The position numbers and the translations under genes were made by a program. A DNA stretch of 64,000 bases, from positions 33,995 through 97,994 of the forward strand of contig JAPLHB010000187.1 of NCBI GenBank assembly GCA_026389845.1, read 5' to 3'. The notes beneath the pieces were generated by a model that made no database searches, was not told the DNA's origin, and was given only the letters and a program-made list of their open reading frames with translations. Shown here piece by piece: positions 53,899 to 63,007 of this stretch. How positions within the stretch are numbered: position 1 is the first letter of the stretch; every line of letters begins with the position of its first letter. This DNA comes from Chloroflexota bacterium. Lineage in GTDB: Bacteria > Chloroflexota > Anaerolineae > CG2-30-64-16.

Positions 53899-54626
53899 TC
53901 GTCGCCGGCGCCTTCGTGGCCGCCGTTCTGGGCTGGCTGGCCGGGTTGGGCCTCAACCGGCTGGCGGCCTGGCTGCCGGCCCGCGATGACAACGCGGCGG
54001 ATGAAGACCGGCCACGGATCGGCGCGGATGGACACGAAATTTTCCCCCTATCCGCGTTCATCCGTGTACATCCGTGGCTGACGGGCAGGAGAGGTCGCCC
54101 TACCCGCCAACGGGAACTGGCCCTGTCGGGCGCGACAGCCCTGTTGGCCGTGGCGCTCTGGCTGCGATATGGGGCAAGTTGGCCGCTATTGCCAGCAGGC
54201 ATCGCCGGCCTGCTGCTCTTGCTGATCGCAGCGATTGACATTGACCGCCGGCTGGTTCTGAACGAGGTGTTGCTTGCAGGGGCCGTCCTGGCGGCGCTCT
54301 ACGCGGCCCTGGGCGGCTGGGGCCGGCTGCTGTCTGCACTGGTCGGGTGCGGCGTGGGGCTGGGATTATTCCTGTTGATTGCCTTGTTATCCCGACCCAT
54401 TGTCAAATCGAGCGGGGGCATGGGGGCGGGTGACGTCAAGTTAGCCGGTCTGTTGGGCCTCATGTTTGGCTATCCTGCTGTGATGCCGGTCTTGTTTCTG
54501 GGCGTGCTCGCCGGCGGCCTGACCTCCGCCGCGCTGCTGTTGGCCCGCCGGTTGGAGCGCAAAGCGATGATTCCCTACGCGCCGTTCCTGGCTGTCGGCG
54601 GGATTGTCGCGTTGTTGTTGGGGTGA
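53895..54626 (+). CDS. tadV: Prepilin peptidase (A24 family), TadV-like
   Basis: Membrane aspartic protease of 243 residues cleaving Flp prepilin leaders. TTG 53895 overlaps the tadZ stop (TTGA). The two catalytic Asp are in LIAAIDIDRRLVLNE and SSGGMGAGDVKLAGLLGL (GxGD). No CxxC methylase loop is seen. Residues 35-70 (ADEDRPRIGADGHEIFPLSA to HPWLTGRR) are encoded by an inserted repeat with CACGGATG-type units, so the loop between the first two helices is artificial. The stop codon lies in the left flank of a mobile repeat. Confidence 0.82.
   Translation: MIVAGAFVAAVLGWLAGLGLNRLAAWLPARDDNAADEDRPRIGADGHEIFPLSAFIRVHPWLTGRRGRPTRQRELALSGATALLAVALWLRYGASWPLLPAGIAGLLLLLIAAIDIDRRLVLNEVLLAGAVLAALYAALGGWGRLLSALVGCGVGLGLFLLIALLSRPIVKSSGGMGAGDVKLAGLLGLMFGYPAVMPVLFLGVLAGGLTSAALLLARRLERKAMIPYAPFLAVGGIVALLLG
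54000..54085. repeat. CACGGATG-type repeat within the prepilin peptidase gene
   Basis: Units related to CATCCGTG and CGCGTTCATCC are repeated between GATGAAGACC and CATCCGTGGCT, reading in frame as the extra cytoplasmic loop. Confidence 0.6.
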
Positions 54627-54748
54627 GACTTCATTACCCGACACGCGTAGCGTAGCCCCTTGTGGGCGTCTAGCGGGCATCAGGGGCGGCGCTGACGGGC
54701 ACAAGGCCCTATGACGAGGATATGTCGGGTAGTGAGGGGTGAGACTTC
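54620..54748. mobile_element. Inverted-repeat element with 13-bp target duplication (second family, copy B)
   Basis: The core 54633-54735 has imperfect ends ATTACCCGACA and TGTCGGGTAGT (inverted, one mismatch). It is flanked on both sides by GGGGTGAGACTTC (54620-54632 and 54736-54748). The duplicated target includes the tadV stop codon. The core matches 37294-37384. No protein is encoded, so it must depend on a transposase elsewhere. Confidence 0.8.
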
Positions 54749-54769
54749 CGAAGTCTGAGGGGATTTATC

Positions 54770-55717
54770 ATGATTTCCAGCATAGCGCTGTTGGTCGCCG
54801 TTGCCATCATCCTGGCGATTCTGAGCGTGTTCGTCGGTTTCTACCGTCTGTCGAAGCCGGCGGGAGAGATAGATGATCGCCTACAGGGGATGTTACAGCG
54901 CGAGGCAGTCGCGGTCAAGCAGCCGCGCGGCAAGCGGTTTGCCGGCTTCGCCGATAAGGTGAGCCTGGGCCAGCGGATGGGCGGCCAGGTCGCGCTGGAG
55001 CTGACCCGGGCGGACGTGGCGCTCACTGTCAACGAGTATGGGCTGGTGCGCCTGGGGGCGGCCGTTGTGGGCCTGCTGGTGGGCTGGCTGATCCTGGGCA
55101 ACCTGCTGTTCGGCGCCCTGTTCGCCATCCTCGGCATGCAGTTGCCGGTTTTCTGGCTTCACTCGCGCCGCAGCAAACGGCAACACGGCTTCCAAACCCA
55201 GTTGGTAGACGTGCTCACGATGCTGGTCAGCGGCCTGCGCGCCGGCGTCGGCCTGATCCAGGCCATGGATCTGGTGCGCCGCGAGATGCCGGCGCCGGCC
55301 AGCGTCGAATTCGGCCGTGTCGTACAAGAGAACAGCCTGGGGGTGGGCCTGGGCGAGGCGCTGGATCACCTGCAAGAGCGGATGCCCAGCGACGACCTGG
55401 CGATGGTCATCACCGTGGTCAAGATCCAGGCCGAGGTGGGCGGCAACCTGGCGAACGTGTTGGATGGCGTCATCACGACGATCCGGGAGCGGGTGCAAAT
55501 CTTCCAGGAAATTCGTTCCCTGACCTCGCAACAACGCTTAACCGGTTACATGTTGGCCGCGCTGCCCTTTATCGTGGCAGGGTTGATCATGATGGTCAAC
55601 CCCGGCTATATGATGCCGCTCTTCTCGATGGCGTGGATCTGGCTGCCGGCCCTGGCGGTCGTGATGATCGTGATCGGGTTCATCGTCATCGGTAAGATTG
55701 TAGATATCAAGGTGTAA
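54770..55717 (+). CDS. tadB: Type II secretion F-domain protein TadB
   Basis: Inner-membrane platform protein of 315 residues. N-terminal helix IALLVAVAIILAILSVFVGF, then a pair of helices (GAAVVGLLVGWLILGNLLFG), and the T2SSF domain LVDVLTMLVSGLRAGVGLIQ and VVQENSLGVGLGEALDHLQE, followed by IQAEVGGNLANVLDGVITTI. It ends with a helix. ATG 54770 follows an inserted repeat by about 20 bases. Paired with TadC two bases later. Confidence 0.87.
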   Translation: MISSIALLVAVAIILAILSVFVGFYRLSKPAGEIDDRLQGMLQREAVAVKQPRGKRFAGFADKVSLGQRMGGQVALELTRADVALTVNEYGLVRLGAAVVGLLVGWLILGNLLFGALFAILGMQLPVFWLHSRRSKRQHGFQTQLVDVLTMLVSGLRAGVGLIQAMDLVRREMPAPASVEFGRVVQENSLGVGLGEALDHLQERMPSDDLAMVITVVKIQAEVGGNLANVLDGVITTIRERVQIFQEIRSLTSQQRLTGYMLAALPFIVAGLIMMVNPGYMMPLFSMAWIWLPALAVVMIVIGFIVIGKIVDIKV

Positions 55718-55718
55718 C

Positions 55719-56666
55719 GTGGAACTGATCTTCTCGCCCCTGGCTGTCGCGGTTCTGGTCATATTAGCCGTGATCTCATTGACGATGGCGCTGCGACCGG
55801 CTCGTTCTGCGCGCGTCGTCGGCGACCGGTTGGACAACTACCTGGCCGAAGACCGGCAGGAGGCCAGACAGAAGGCCGCGACCGCCGACGCGCTCCGCGA
55901 GCCTTTTGTGCAGCGCGTCCTGATCCCTTCCGGCCGCCAGTTGCTCCAGGTGCTGGGCCGGCTGATGCCAACGGGCATGATCGAGGACATCAACAGCCAA
56001 CTGGTAATAGCAGGCCGTCCGGGCAACCTGAGCGGCCTGGATTTTCTGGGCGTGCAGGTATTAGCGGCGGCCCTGGGTCTCTTGTTCGCCTACTTTTACG
56101 GCGGCATGCTGCTGACCAACCCCCTGTACAAGCTGCTGGCGCCCTTCGTCGGCGCGGCCTTCGGCTACATGCTGCCCAAGAACTGGCTCTCTGGCAAGAT
56201 GCGGACGCGTAAAGACACCATCTTGCGGGCGCTGCCCGACGCACTGGATATGCTGACCATCTGCGTGGAGGCGGGCCTGGCGTTCGAGTCGGCCATGCAG
56301 CGCGTCAGCGACCAGTGGAAGGGGCCGCTCAGCCAGGAGTTCGGCCACGTCGTGACCGAAATCCGCCTGGGCGTGCCGCGATCGCAGGCCTTGCGGCGGA
56401 TGTCGCTCCGGTGCGATGTGCCGGACGTGTCTTCGTTCGTCGCCGTCCTGGTGCAGGCCGACGCCATGGGCACCAGCATCGCCCAGGTCCTCCATAGCCA
56501 GGCCGAGCAGATGCGCGTCCTGCGCCGCCAACGGGCCGAGGAAAAGGCCAACAAAGCGCCCATTAAAGTCATCATGGCGATGCTGGTCTTCATCTTTCCG
56601 GCGTTGTTCATCGTGATTTTGGGGCCGGCGGTGCCGAAGATCTTGGCTGCGTTCGGGGGCATGTGA
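55719..56666 (+). CDS. tadC: Type II secretion F-domain protein TadC
   Basis: Second platform protein, 315 residues, starting at GTG 55719 one base after the tadB stop. Landmarks are FLGVQVLAAALGLLFAYFYG, LPDALDMLTICVEAGLAFES and AMQRVSDQWKGPLSQEFGHV, then RLGVPRSQALRRMSLRCDVP and SFVAVLVQADAMGTSIAQVL. Its stop overlaps the start of the TPR-propeller gene. Confidence 0.87.
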   Translation: MELIFSPLAVAVLVILAVISLTMALRPARSARVVGDRLDNYLAEDRQEARQKAATADALREPFVQRVLIPSGRQLLQVLGRLMPTGMIEDINSQLVIAGRPGNLSGLDFLGVQVLAAALGLLFAYFYGGMLLTNPLYKLLAPFVGAAFGYMLPKNWLSGKMRTRKDTILRALPDALDMLTICVEAGLAFESAMQRVSDQWKGPLSQEFGHVVTEIRLGVPRSQALRRMSLRCDVPDVSSFVAVLVQADAMGTSIAQVLHSQAEQMRVLRRQRAEEKANKAPIKVIMAMLVFIFPALFIVILGPAVPKILAAFGGM

Positions 56667-58588
56667 TCGTGGACGACCTGAAGAGATTCAATTCCGACGA
56701 TTGGCGCACCAGTCCGGCCTACGCACAGGCGATGGCGCACATGCAGGCCGCCGAGTGGAGCCAGGCGCTGACCGCCTTACGCGCCCTGCAAGCCGACTAT
56801 CCCCAGGCCCAGGGCGTGCAATCGCTCATCGCCGAGGTCGAGTTGCGGCTGGCGACGGACAAACACATCAAGACCCGCGGTCGCCGGCTGCCGGCGATCA
56901 ACCGCCGCGTCCTGTTTGTCGTCGTGCTGATCGGGCTGATCGTCGCCCTGGGCTGGCTGGCGAGCAGCTTGTACCGGAGCGTCATCCTCCCCTCGTTGGC
57001 CCAGAACCAGGTCAAACAGGGTCAAGACGCGCTCGCTGCCCAGGCCGAGAAGGCGATGGCGGCGAAGGACTACGCCGCGGCTATCGAATTCTACGACCAA
57101 CTGACCAGCCAGAACCCCACGCACCCGGCCCTCGCCGATGATCCCGCTGCCAAGGCCCGGCAGGAGATCGCCCTGGACGAGCTCTACCGCCAGGCGCAGG
57201 CGGAGATCGCGGCCGGCCAGAGCGCCGATGCCCAGTTGACGCTGATCAAGCTCCAGACGATGCGGGCCAACTATCGGGATGTGAGCGCCTTGCTCAGGGT
57301 GATCGAGCGCCAGCAGCAGTTGACAGCCCTTGCCCGGCGCACTGCCGACGCCAAGGCGGCCGGTGATTGGGAAGAAGTGATCTCGCGGCTGGAAGAGATG
57401 CGTGCTGTGCTGCCACGTGAGGAGCGTGCGCAGGTCGAGGCCGACCTGTTCGAGGCGTACATGGCCTATGGCGCCGAGCTGGTGAAGCGGACGCAGGGCG
57501 GCAGCGGCGAATTGACCCGCGCGGTCGAGATGTACAACAAGGCGTTGACTCTGCGTCCCGGCGCGGCCGAGGCTACCACGCAACGCAACCGCGCCCGGCA
57601 ATATCTGACCGGCGTCAACTCGTACACGACGGGCAATTGGAACGCCGCGATCGCCCAGTTGGAGCCGCTCTACACGGAACAGCCGGACTATCTGGGGGGC
57701 CAGGCGGCCCAATTGCTCTACAACGCATACGTGCACACCGGCGATGTTCTGCTGGAAGCCGGTGAAGTCAACCGGGCCTGGGAGCGTTACGCACACGCCG
57801 GCCAGATCCAGGGGATAGACACGTCCACTGCGCGCGCCCTGGCCGCCGACCTCTCTCTGAAGCTGACGCCGACCGCGACCACCACGCCCACGCCGACGCA
57901 AAAGCCCACCCTCGCGCCGACCGGCGTGCCGACGGCTACGCCCACGCCGGGCTACGCGCCGCTGAGCCGGTATCGCGGCAAGATCGTCTACTGGAGCACC
58001 CGCAATGACCGGCCTACGCCCACCCCGATCCCCGGTACGCCCATACCCGACCAGCACCGAGGCGGCGCGGCCAGCTTGTGGATCATGGACCCGGACGGCA
58101 AGAATGCCTTCCGCATCTGGCAGCAGGACAAGGCCCAAGAAGAATATCAGAAGCTGCAAGAGGCCGAGCGGCGCTCGCCCGACGGTCAGAGCTTCCTCTT
58201 CGTCACTACGCCGCGCAACGAGAAGCACACGCAGATCTATATCGCTTATCCCGACGGCACTGAGTTCAAAGTGACCGAATGGAACGGCCTGCAATACGAT
58301 CCGGTCTGGTCGCCCAAGGGCGACTATATCGCGCTCGTCTCCAATGAAACCGGCAATGACGAAATCTTCCTGGTGCTCCGCAACGGCGAGCATCCCAAGC
58401 GGTTAACCAAGAACGATTGGGAGTGGGACAAGCATCCTTCGTGGTCACCTGACGGCGGCCGGCTGGTCTTCTGGTCCAACCGGGTCACCGGCTGGTCGCA
58501 AATCTGGCTGATGAACGACGATGGCAGTTACCAGACGAACCTGAGCAACAATGACTTCGAGGAGTACGATCCGATCTGGATTAAGTAA
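56663..58588 (+). CDS. TPR-transmembrane-PD40 propeller protein in the tad operon
   Basis: Protein of 641 residues, start GTG 56663 overlapping the tadC stop. A TPR-like N-terminus (to residue 70: MAHMQAAEWSQALTALRALQ) lies before a single helix (VLFVVVLIGLIVALGWLA, about 90-107). About 270 residues of TPR-like helices follow outside (KAMAAKDYAAAIEFYDQLTS, LFEAYMAYGAELV). Then comes a Thr-Pro linker (about 405-435) and a partial PD40 propeller (WSPKGDYIALVSNETGNDEI, WSPDGGRLVFWSNRVTGW). The design suggests an anchor that couples pilus assembly to the cell surface. It is not a standard tad gene. The operon terminates after it. Confidence 0.72.
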   Translation: MIVDDLKRFNSDDWRTSPAYAQAMAHMQAAEWSQALTALRALQADYPQAQGVQSLIAEVELRLATDKHIKTRGRRLPAINRRVLFVVVLIGLIVALGWLASSLYRSVILPSLAQNQVKQGQDALAAQAEKAMAAKDYAAAIEFYDQLTSQNPTHPALADDPAAKARQEIALDELYRQAQAEIAAGQSADAQLTLIKLQTMRANYRDVSALLRVIERQQQLTALARRTADAKAAGDWEEVISRLEEMRAVLPREERAQVEADLFEAYMAYGAELVKRTQGGSGELTRAVEMYNKALTLRPGAAEATTQRNRARQYLTGVNSYTTGNWNAAIAQLEPLYTEQPDYLGGQAAQLLYNAYVHTGDVLLEAGEVNRAWERYAHAGQIQGIDTSTARALAADLSLKLTPTATTTPTPTQKPTLAPTGVPTATPTPGYAPLSRYRGKIVYWSTRNDRPTPTPIPGTPIPDQHRGGAASLWIMDPDGKNAFRIWQQDKAQEEYQKLQEAERRSPDGQSFLFVTTPRNEKHTQIYIAYPDGTEFKVTEWNGLQYDPVWSPKGDYIALVSNETGNDEIFLVLRNGEHPKRLTKNDWEWDKHPSWSPDGGRLVFWSNRVTGWSQIWLMNDDGSYQTNLSNNDFEEYDPIWIK

Positions 58589-58594
58589 TAGACT

Positions 58595-58838
58595 TTATCG
58601 GGAATAAGAACGAGTGTCACCCCTTCGCTGCACTCAGGGCAGGCTCTGAGCGGGTCTACCCCGTGTAGTGCGTTGCGGCGAGCCTCTAGCGAAGGGTCTC
58701 GTGCGGTATGGAGCGAGAACTTGTCCTGAACGCAGTGAAGAGCCTGCCCTGAGTACAACGAAGGGATTCTTCGCTGGTTTCACGCCGTAACGAGGAGTCT
58801 GGGGCGAACCCGCTCAGAATGACGGTTATTCCCGATAA
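58595..58838. repeat. Dispersed inverted-repeat element, copy 9 (complete, longest)
   Basis: Perfect 13-bp terminal arms TTATCGGGAATAA (58595-58607) and TTATTCCCGATAA (58826-58838). Inside them lie GTCACCC and ACCCGCTCAGAATGAC, then the hairpin arms CTAGCGAAGGGTCT and GATTCTTCGCTGG. Length 244 bases. It begins six bases after the stop of the TPR-PD40 gene. Confidence 0.88.
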
Positions 58839-58882
58839 TCTCTAATGGCGAATCAAGCGGACGGCGAATCATAGCAGTCAAT

Positions 58883-58922
58883 GGCCATGGATGGAGAGTC
58901 ATTTATCCATGGCCCGTTTTTT
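58883..58922 (+). terminator. Rho-independent terminator of the tad operon
   Basis: Arms GGCCATGGAT (58883-58892) and ATCCATGGCC (58905-58914) with a 12-base loop, followed by CG and six T. Confidence 0.85.
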
Positions 58923-58975
58923 CCATTGACGAGAAAGCTCCACGAGGCCATACTCAAGAATAGAGCTTCCAGGTT

Positions 58976-59066
58976 CAGTAGATCGCAGTTTCCTTGCAGA
59001 GGCGGCTCCCATGCCGCCGGCCCGCAGGCGTGGGAGCCTGCTCTGCTGTCAAATCGTGATCTACTG
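58976..59066. other. Large imperfect hairpin upstream of tadE
   Basis: Outer arms CAGTAGATC (58976-58984) and GATCTACTG (59058-59066), and inner GCAGAGGCGGCTCCC with GGGAGCCTGCTCTGC (two mismatches). It is a 91-base palindromic unit. A 23-base part (AGAGGCGGCTCCCATGCC) also occurs near 16550 by the flippase start. Confidence 0.7.
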
Positions 59067-59112
59067 AGGTTGTTAGTTATGAAACGTGAAAGGTGCTCTG
59101 GATAGGGCGACG

Positions 59113-59526
59113 ATGAGCAAGTGCGAGGGATTTCGGCTATTAGACGACGAAGACAGCCAGGGCATGGTTGAAAGTGCGCTCGTGTTCCTGTTTCTGATGT
59201 TCGTCCTGTTGGGACTGGTGGATTTTGCCTACGTCTTCCAGGACTACATCGGGGGGGTGAACACGGCCAACGTGGGCGCCACCTATGGCTCGACCAGTTC
59301 GACCGCGGCCACAAACCAGACGGGGATCTCCACGGCCGCGCTGGCTGAGACCAACCAGTGGCACTGTTCCAGCACGTCTGTCACCAGCAGCACCAGTCTG
59401 GACGGTTATGGCTATTCGATGGTCACGGTGACGGTCAATTGCCAGGTTTCGGACCTGATCGCGATCACTGCGGCGTTTGGCTCGATTCAGGTATCTGGTG
59501 CCGGTGTGCGAAGGGTACGTCTATGA
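59113..59526 (+). CDS. tadE: TadE-like minor pilin
   Basis: Protein of 137 residues. ATG 59113 is preferred because GTG 59086 adds nine atypical residues. The leader ends DDEDSQGMVESALVFLFLMF, the TadE/TadG pattern with the Glu after the cut site, and a helix LLGLVDFAYVFQDYIGGVN. The rest is a beta-rich extracytoplasmic part with two Cys (HCSSTS, VNCQVS). Its stop overlaps the start of a broken next gene. Confidence 0.75.
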   Translation: MSKCEGFRLLDDEDSQGMVESALVFLFLMFVLLGLVDFAYVFQDYIGGVNTANVGATYGSTSSTAATNQTGISTAALAETNQWHCSSTSVTSSTSLDGYGYSMVTVTVNCQVSDLIAITAAFGSIQVSGAGVRRVRL

Positions 59527-59597
59527 CCAGGAGAGAAAGCGGCCATACATCGTGCGGAACAGCCCGCCGCCCGTGCCGCCGCGGACATCGCTCATGA
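59523..59597 (+). pseudogene. 5' fragment of a second TadE/TadG-type gene
   Basis: ATG 59523 overlaps the tadE stop (ATGA) and starts MTRRESGHTS, which looks like the beginning of a TadE/TadG protein. A hydrophobic helix should follow, but the frame instead gives CGTARRPCRRGHRS and stops at 59597. The remainder may have been lost at a rearrangement; a chance ORF is the alternative. Confidence 0.4.
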
Positions 59598-59651
59598 TCG
59601 CGGTGTTGGCCCTGACTGCGCGCTCGGCGAACCAGATTCGGATCAGTGTCC

Positions 59652-62600
59652 TTAGGGCGAGCCTGGCGCCAGGGTGAAGTGGAACCTGCCGGTGCGGTTG
59701 GAAGGCGCTGACGGCTGCCCGGCGCCGTTGATCCCGAGCACTGTGTAAAAATAGTTGACGCCGGACGTCCCCGTGTGGGTGTAGCTGGTCGTCGCGGATA
59801 ACAACGTGGTGCTGAACGCCCCCGAGGCCCCCGGCGCGAAGTACGGGTTGGTACTGTGCCACCAAACTTCGTATCCGCCGGTATCCGTGAGAACGAGGGT
59901 CCAGCTCAGAATCGTGTCGCCCACGCTGCGCCGGATCGCCACCACAGGCGCGACCGCCGGAGACACAGCCCCGGCCTCGAAGGCACCGATGTCGCAGGCG
60001 CCGGCGCTCCGTGGCACTCCGCGCTGATCCGCAGCCGGGCAGTCCGTCGAGCCCGAGTCTATCGCGGGCGATTCGGGCAGCAGCGCGCGCGTCAGCGTGG
60101 GGCCACCGTTGTCCGCCAGCGGGCCGAGCAGCGGGTCGATGCCCACCTGGTTGCCGCGCGCGTCGTTGACGATGCCGCAGTTGGCCCACGAGGCAGTGTC
60201 CCCGATCAGGTTGTTGTCCTTCTTGTCCAGATCGCCGGGCAGGAGATTGCGACAATCACCGCCGGCGTTATAAGCGATGACCATGTTAGTCAGGTCTAGC
60301 GGGCCCGCCCAGTTCACGAGACCGGCGCCGAGGCCGCTGGATGCGGTGTTGCCGGTGATCGTGCTATTCCGCGCATCCAAGGTGCCGCCGTTCTGATCAA
60401 TCCCGCCCCCGTACCCATCCTTATTAACCGAATCAACCGAGTTGCCCTCGATCGTGCTGTTCAGCAGGATCGTCGTGGCCCAGTTGTAGACGTAGAGGCC
60501 GCCCCCTCCGTAGGCTGTGTGGTTACCCATGAGCGTGCTGGCTTCGATCGTCAGGTTGCCGTAGTCGTAGTTGGCGATGGCGCCGCCGTAGTCACTGGCC
60601 GAGTTGCCGGAGAGGGTGCTGCTGATCACCTTCGTCTTGCCGGTCGTGTAGATCCCGCCGCCCTGGTTGGCCGTGTTGCCCGACAGGGTGCTCCGCTCGA
60701 TGGTCGCCCCGCCCCAGGCCCGGATTCCGCCGCCGTTGCCGCCGGCCGTGTTGCTGAAGACCGTCGCGCTCGTGATCGTCAACGACCCGCTGCTAAGAAT
60801 GGCGCCGCCGTTGCCGCTGGCCGAGTTGTTGGAGAGGGTGCTGTTTACGACCGTCAGCGTGCCGTCGTTGTAGGCGCCGCCGCCGCCGCCGCCGATCGCA
60901 GCGTTGTAGGTCAGCGTGCTGTTGCGCACGGTCAGCGTGCCCCCGTTGTAGATGCCGCCACCACTGGACGCGGTCCCGCTGACGATCGTCATGTGCGTGA
61001 GGGTGACAACGCCGCTTGCGCCGATGTTGAACGGCTGCACATCGCGCGAGCCGTCGTCGTAGGTGTCGCCGCTGACCGTGACCGCGTGCCCCGTGCCATC
61101 AATCGCCATTTTCCGGTTGATGTCCAACTCACTCGCCAGGTAGATGCTCGTGTCGCCGCTGAAACTGATCGTCGAGCCGGCGCACACCTCCGCGATCCCC
61201 AGGCGTAAGCTCCCGGGGCCTGAGTCGTTGCCGTTGGTCACGGTGTAGCCGTTCAGACACGGCACCTGAAACGAAGCCGCCCGCTGGGTTTGTGCCGGAC
61301 CATTGAACTGCGCGACGTTATTGACGAAGTCGTTATAGTCGCCGACGTGGGTCGCGGTAAACCTGAACGTCAGGCTGCTCGTCACGACAGTGCCGTGCCA
61401 GGTGATCTGGTCGTTGGTCGCCTGCGCGCCGTCATTCTCGATCCACTGGTCGAAACGCACCTGCGCCGGCAGCGTATCGGTGATCCACGCGGCGCCGCCC
61501 CAGGCGCCGGGATTGGACAACAGGAGCGTGTAGGTGACGACGCTGTGATAGGGGGCGTTTGTGGGGGTGACGGATTTCGTCATGAACAGGGGTTGTGCCA
61601 CTTCATATGCGCCCATGTCGCAGACCAGGGCTTGGGGCCGCGCCACGCCGAGCAGGTCGGCCGGGGGGCAGGCGGCGTTCGTGCCGGCATCAATCACGGG
61701 GGAGTTGGTGGCCAGCCGCAGGTCGCCGGTGGCGGGCGAAAGGTACAGCGGATCCACGTTCTGGTTGCCGGTCCCCGCGTACACGCTGCTTTCCTGATAG
61801 ATGTCGCTGTAGGTGACGTCAACCGTGCTGGTGCATTCGGGTTCCGGCTCATACCATTCGTAAGTACGCAGCTCTTCGGCACCGCTCCCGCTCCACAGGA
61901 TGCTGTTCCTGAGCGTGATCGAGTTGTCGCCGAAGACCGCGCAACTCCGGACCTCGGGCTCGCTGTTGCCGCCGAAGCTGACATTGGTCATCGTGGTGTG
62001 CGCACCATCATCGCCGTAGAAACCGCCGCCATACGATTGGGCGGAGTTCCCACTGAAGACGGTGTTCTCGATATTCACGGTGGAGCTTTTGACGTACATC
62101 CCGCCGCCGTACTCACTAGCCGAGTTGTCGGAGAGAGTGCTGCTGATCACCTTCGTCTCGCCGGTCGTGTAGATCCCGCCGCCCTGGTTGGCCATGTTGC
62201 CCGACAGGGTGCTGTTTTCGACCATCAGCGTGCCCTCGTTGTAGATGCCGCCACCACTGGGCGCGGTCCCGCTGACGATCGTCATGTGCGTGAGGGTGAC
62301 TACGCCGCTTGCGCCGATGTTGAACGGCTGCACATTGGGCGAGCCGTCGTGGTCGGTGTCGCCGCTGACCGTGACCGCGTGCCCCGTGCCGTCGATCGCC
62401 ATCTTCCGGTTGATGCCCAACTCACTCGCCAGGTAGATGCTCGTGTCAGCGCTGAAACTGATCGTCGAGCCGTCGCACACGGTCGCGATGCCCTGGCGCA
62501 AGCTCCCATCGCCCGTGTCGTCGCCGTTGGTGACGGTGTAGCTGTTCACGCACAGCACCGTGAACGTGGCCGAGGGCTTGGTCTGCGCCGAACCGTCGAA

Positions 62601-62966
62601 CTCGGCGACGTTGGTGATTACATCGTCGTTGACGCCGGTCGCAGCGCGGTCAACGTAGATGATGCGGCCCGGCCCGGCGTCCGCGGGCGTCTGGACGTGG
62701 CTGGCGTTGAACGTGCGAGCAGGGATGGCGCCGTTCTTGGCCGTGCGAAGAGCGTGCGGCGATGGGGTCGGCGGGGCCGAAGGTGTGGCCGCGGCCGCAG
62801 CATAGGCCGCACCTGTGGGGCCCACGCCGGGGAGCGGCGCGCCGGCCAGGACAAGGGCCAGTGTGGCGACAAGCAGCAGGGTCGTGAGGAGCCTGCGGGG
62901 CCGAGTTGCGGGCGCAACGGCGCCTGGGTCGCGGTGGGGACGGGGAGCAGTGAAGACACGGATCAT
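59652..62966 (-). CDS. Large secreted right-handed beta-helix protein with duplicated half
   Basis: Exported protein of 1104 residues. ATG 62966 has AAGGA eight bases upstream. A basic N-terminus and hydrophobic LLTTLLLVATLALVLAGAPL lead to a spacer rich in Ala/Pro. Two large units follow, each with the same cap (NSYTVTNGDDTGDGSLRQGI and NGYTVTNGNDSGPGSLRLGI), then SISFSGDTSIYLASEL-like strands and many SGGGIYN.GTLTV.NSTLSGN-type rungs typical of polymorphic-outer-membrane/pectate-lyase beta-helices. A DUF11-like domain lies between (TKSVTPTNAPYHSVVTYTLL). A fibronectin-like C-terminus (VVAIRRSVGDTILSWTLVLT) ends the chain. It is likely an adhesin. Confidence 0.8.
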   Translation of the reverse strand: MIRVFTAPRPHRDPGAVAPATRPRRLLTTLLLVATLALVLAGAPLPGVGPTGAAYAAAAATPSAPPTPSPHALRTAKNGAIPARTFNASHVQTPADAGPGRIIYVDRAATGVNDDVITNVAEFDGSAQTKPSATFTVLCVNSYTVTNGDDTGDGSLRQGIATVCDGSTISFSADTSIYLASELGINRKMAIDGTGHAVTVSGDTDHDGSPNVQPFNIGASGVVTLTHMTIVSGTAPSGGGIYNEGTLMVENSTLSGNMANQGGGIYTTGETKVISSTLSDNSASEYGGGMYVKSSTVNIENTVFSGNSAQSYGGGFYGDDGAHTTMTNVSFGGNSEPEVRSCAVFGDNSITLRNSILWSGSGAEELRTYEWYEPEPECTSTVDVTYSDIYQESSVYAGTGNQNVDPLYLSPATGDLRLATNSPVIDAGTNAACPPADLLGVARPQALVCDMGAYEVAQPLFMTKSVTPTNAPYHSVVTYTLLLSNPGAWGGAAWITDTLPAQVRFDQWIENDGAQATNDQITWHGTVVTSSLTFRFTATHVGDYNDFVNNVAQFNGPAQTQRAASFQVPCLNGYTVTNGNDSGPGSLRLGIAEVCAGSTISFSGDTSIYLASELDINRKMAIDGTGHAVTVSGDTYDDGSRDVQPFNIGASGVVTLTHMTIVSGTASSGGGIYNGGTLTVRNSTLTYNAAIGGGGGGAYNDGTLTVVNSTLSNNSASGNGGAILSSGSLTITSATVFSNTAGGNGGGIRAWGGATIERSTLSGNTANQGGGIYTTGKTKVISSTLSGNSASDYGGAIANYDYGNLTIEASTLMGNHTAYGGGGLYVYNWATTILLNSTIEGNSVDSVNKDGYGGGIDQNGGTLDARNSTITGNTASSGLGAGLVNWAGPLDLTNMVIAYNAGGDCRNLLPGDLDKKDNNLIGDTASWANCGIVNDARGNQVGIDPLLGPLADNGGPTLTRALLPESPAIDSGSTDCPAADQRGVPRSAGACDIGAFEAGAVSPAVAPVVAIRRSVGDTILSWTLVLTDTGGYEVWWHSTNPYFAPGASGAFSTTLLSATTSYTHTGTSGVNYFYTVLGINGAGQPSAPSNRTGRFHFTLAPGSP

Positions 62967-63007
62967 TGCGCATTTCCTTGCGAGAGCCGACGGCGGTGTG
63001 GCAAACG

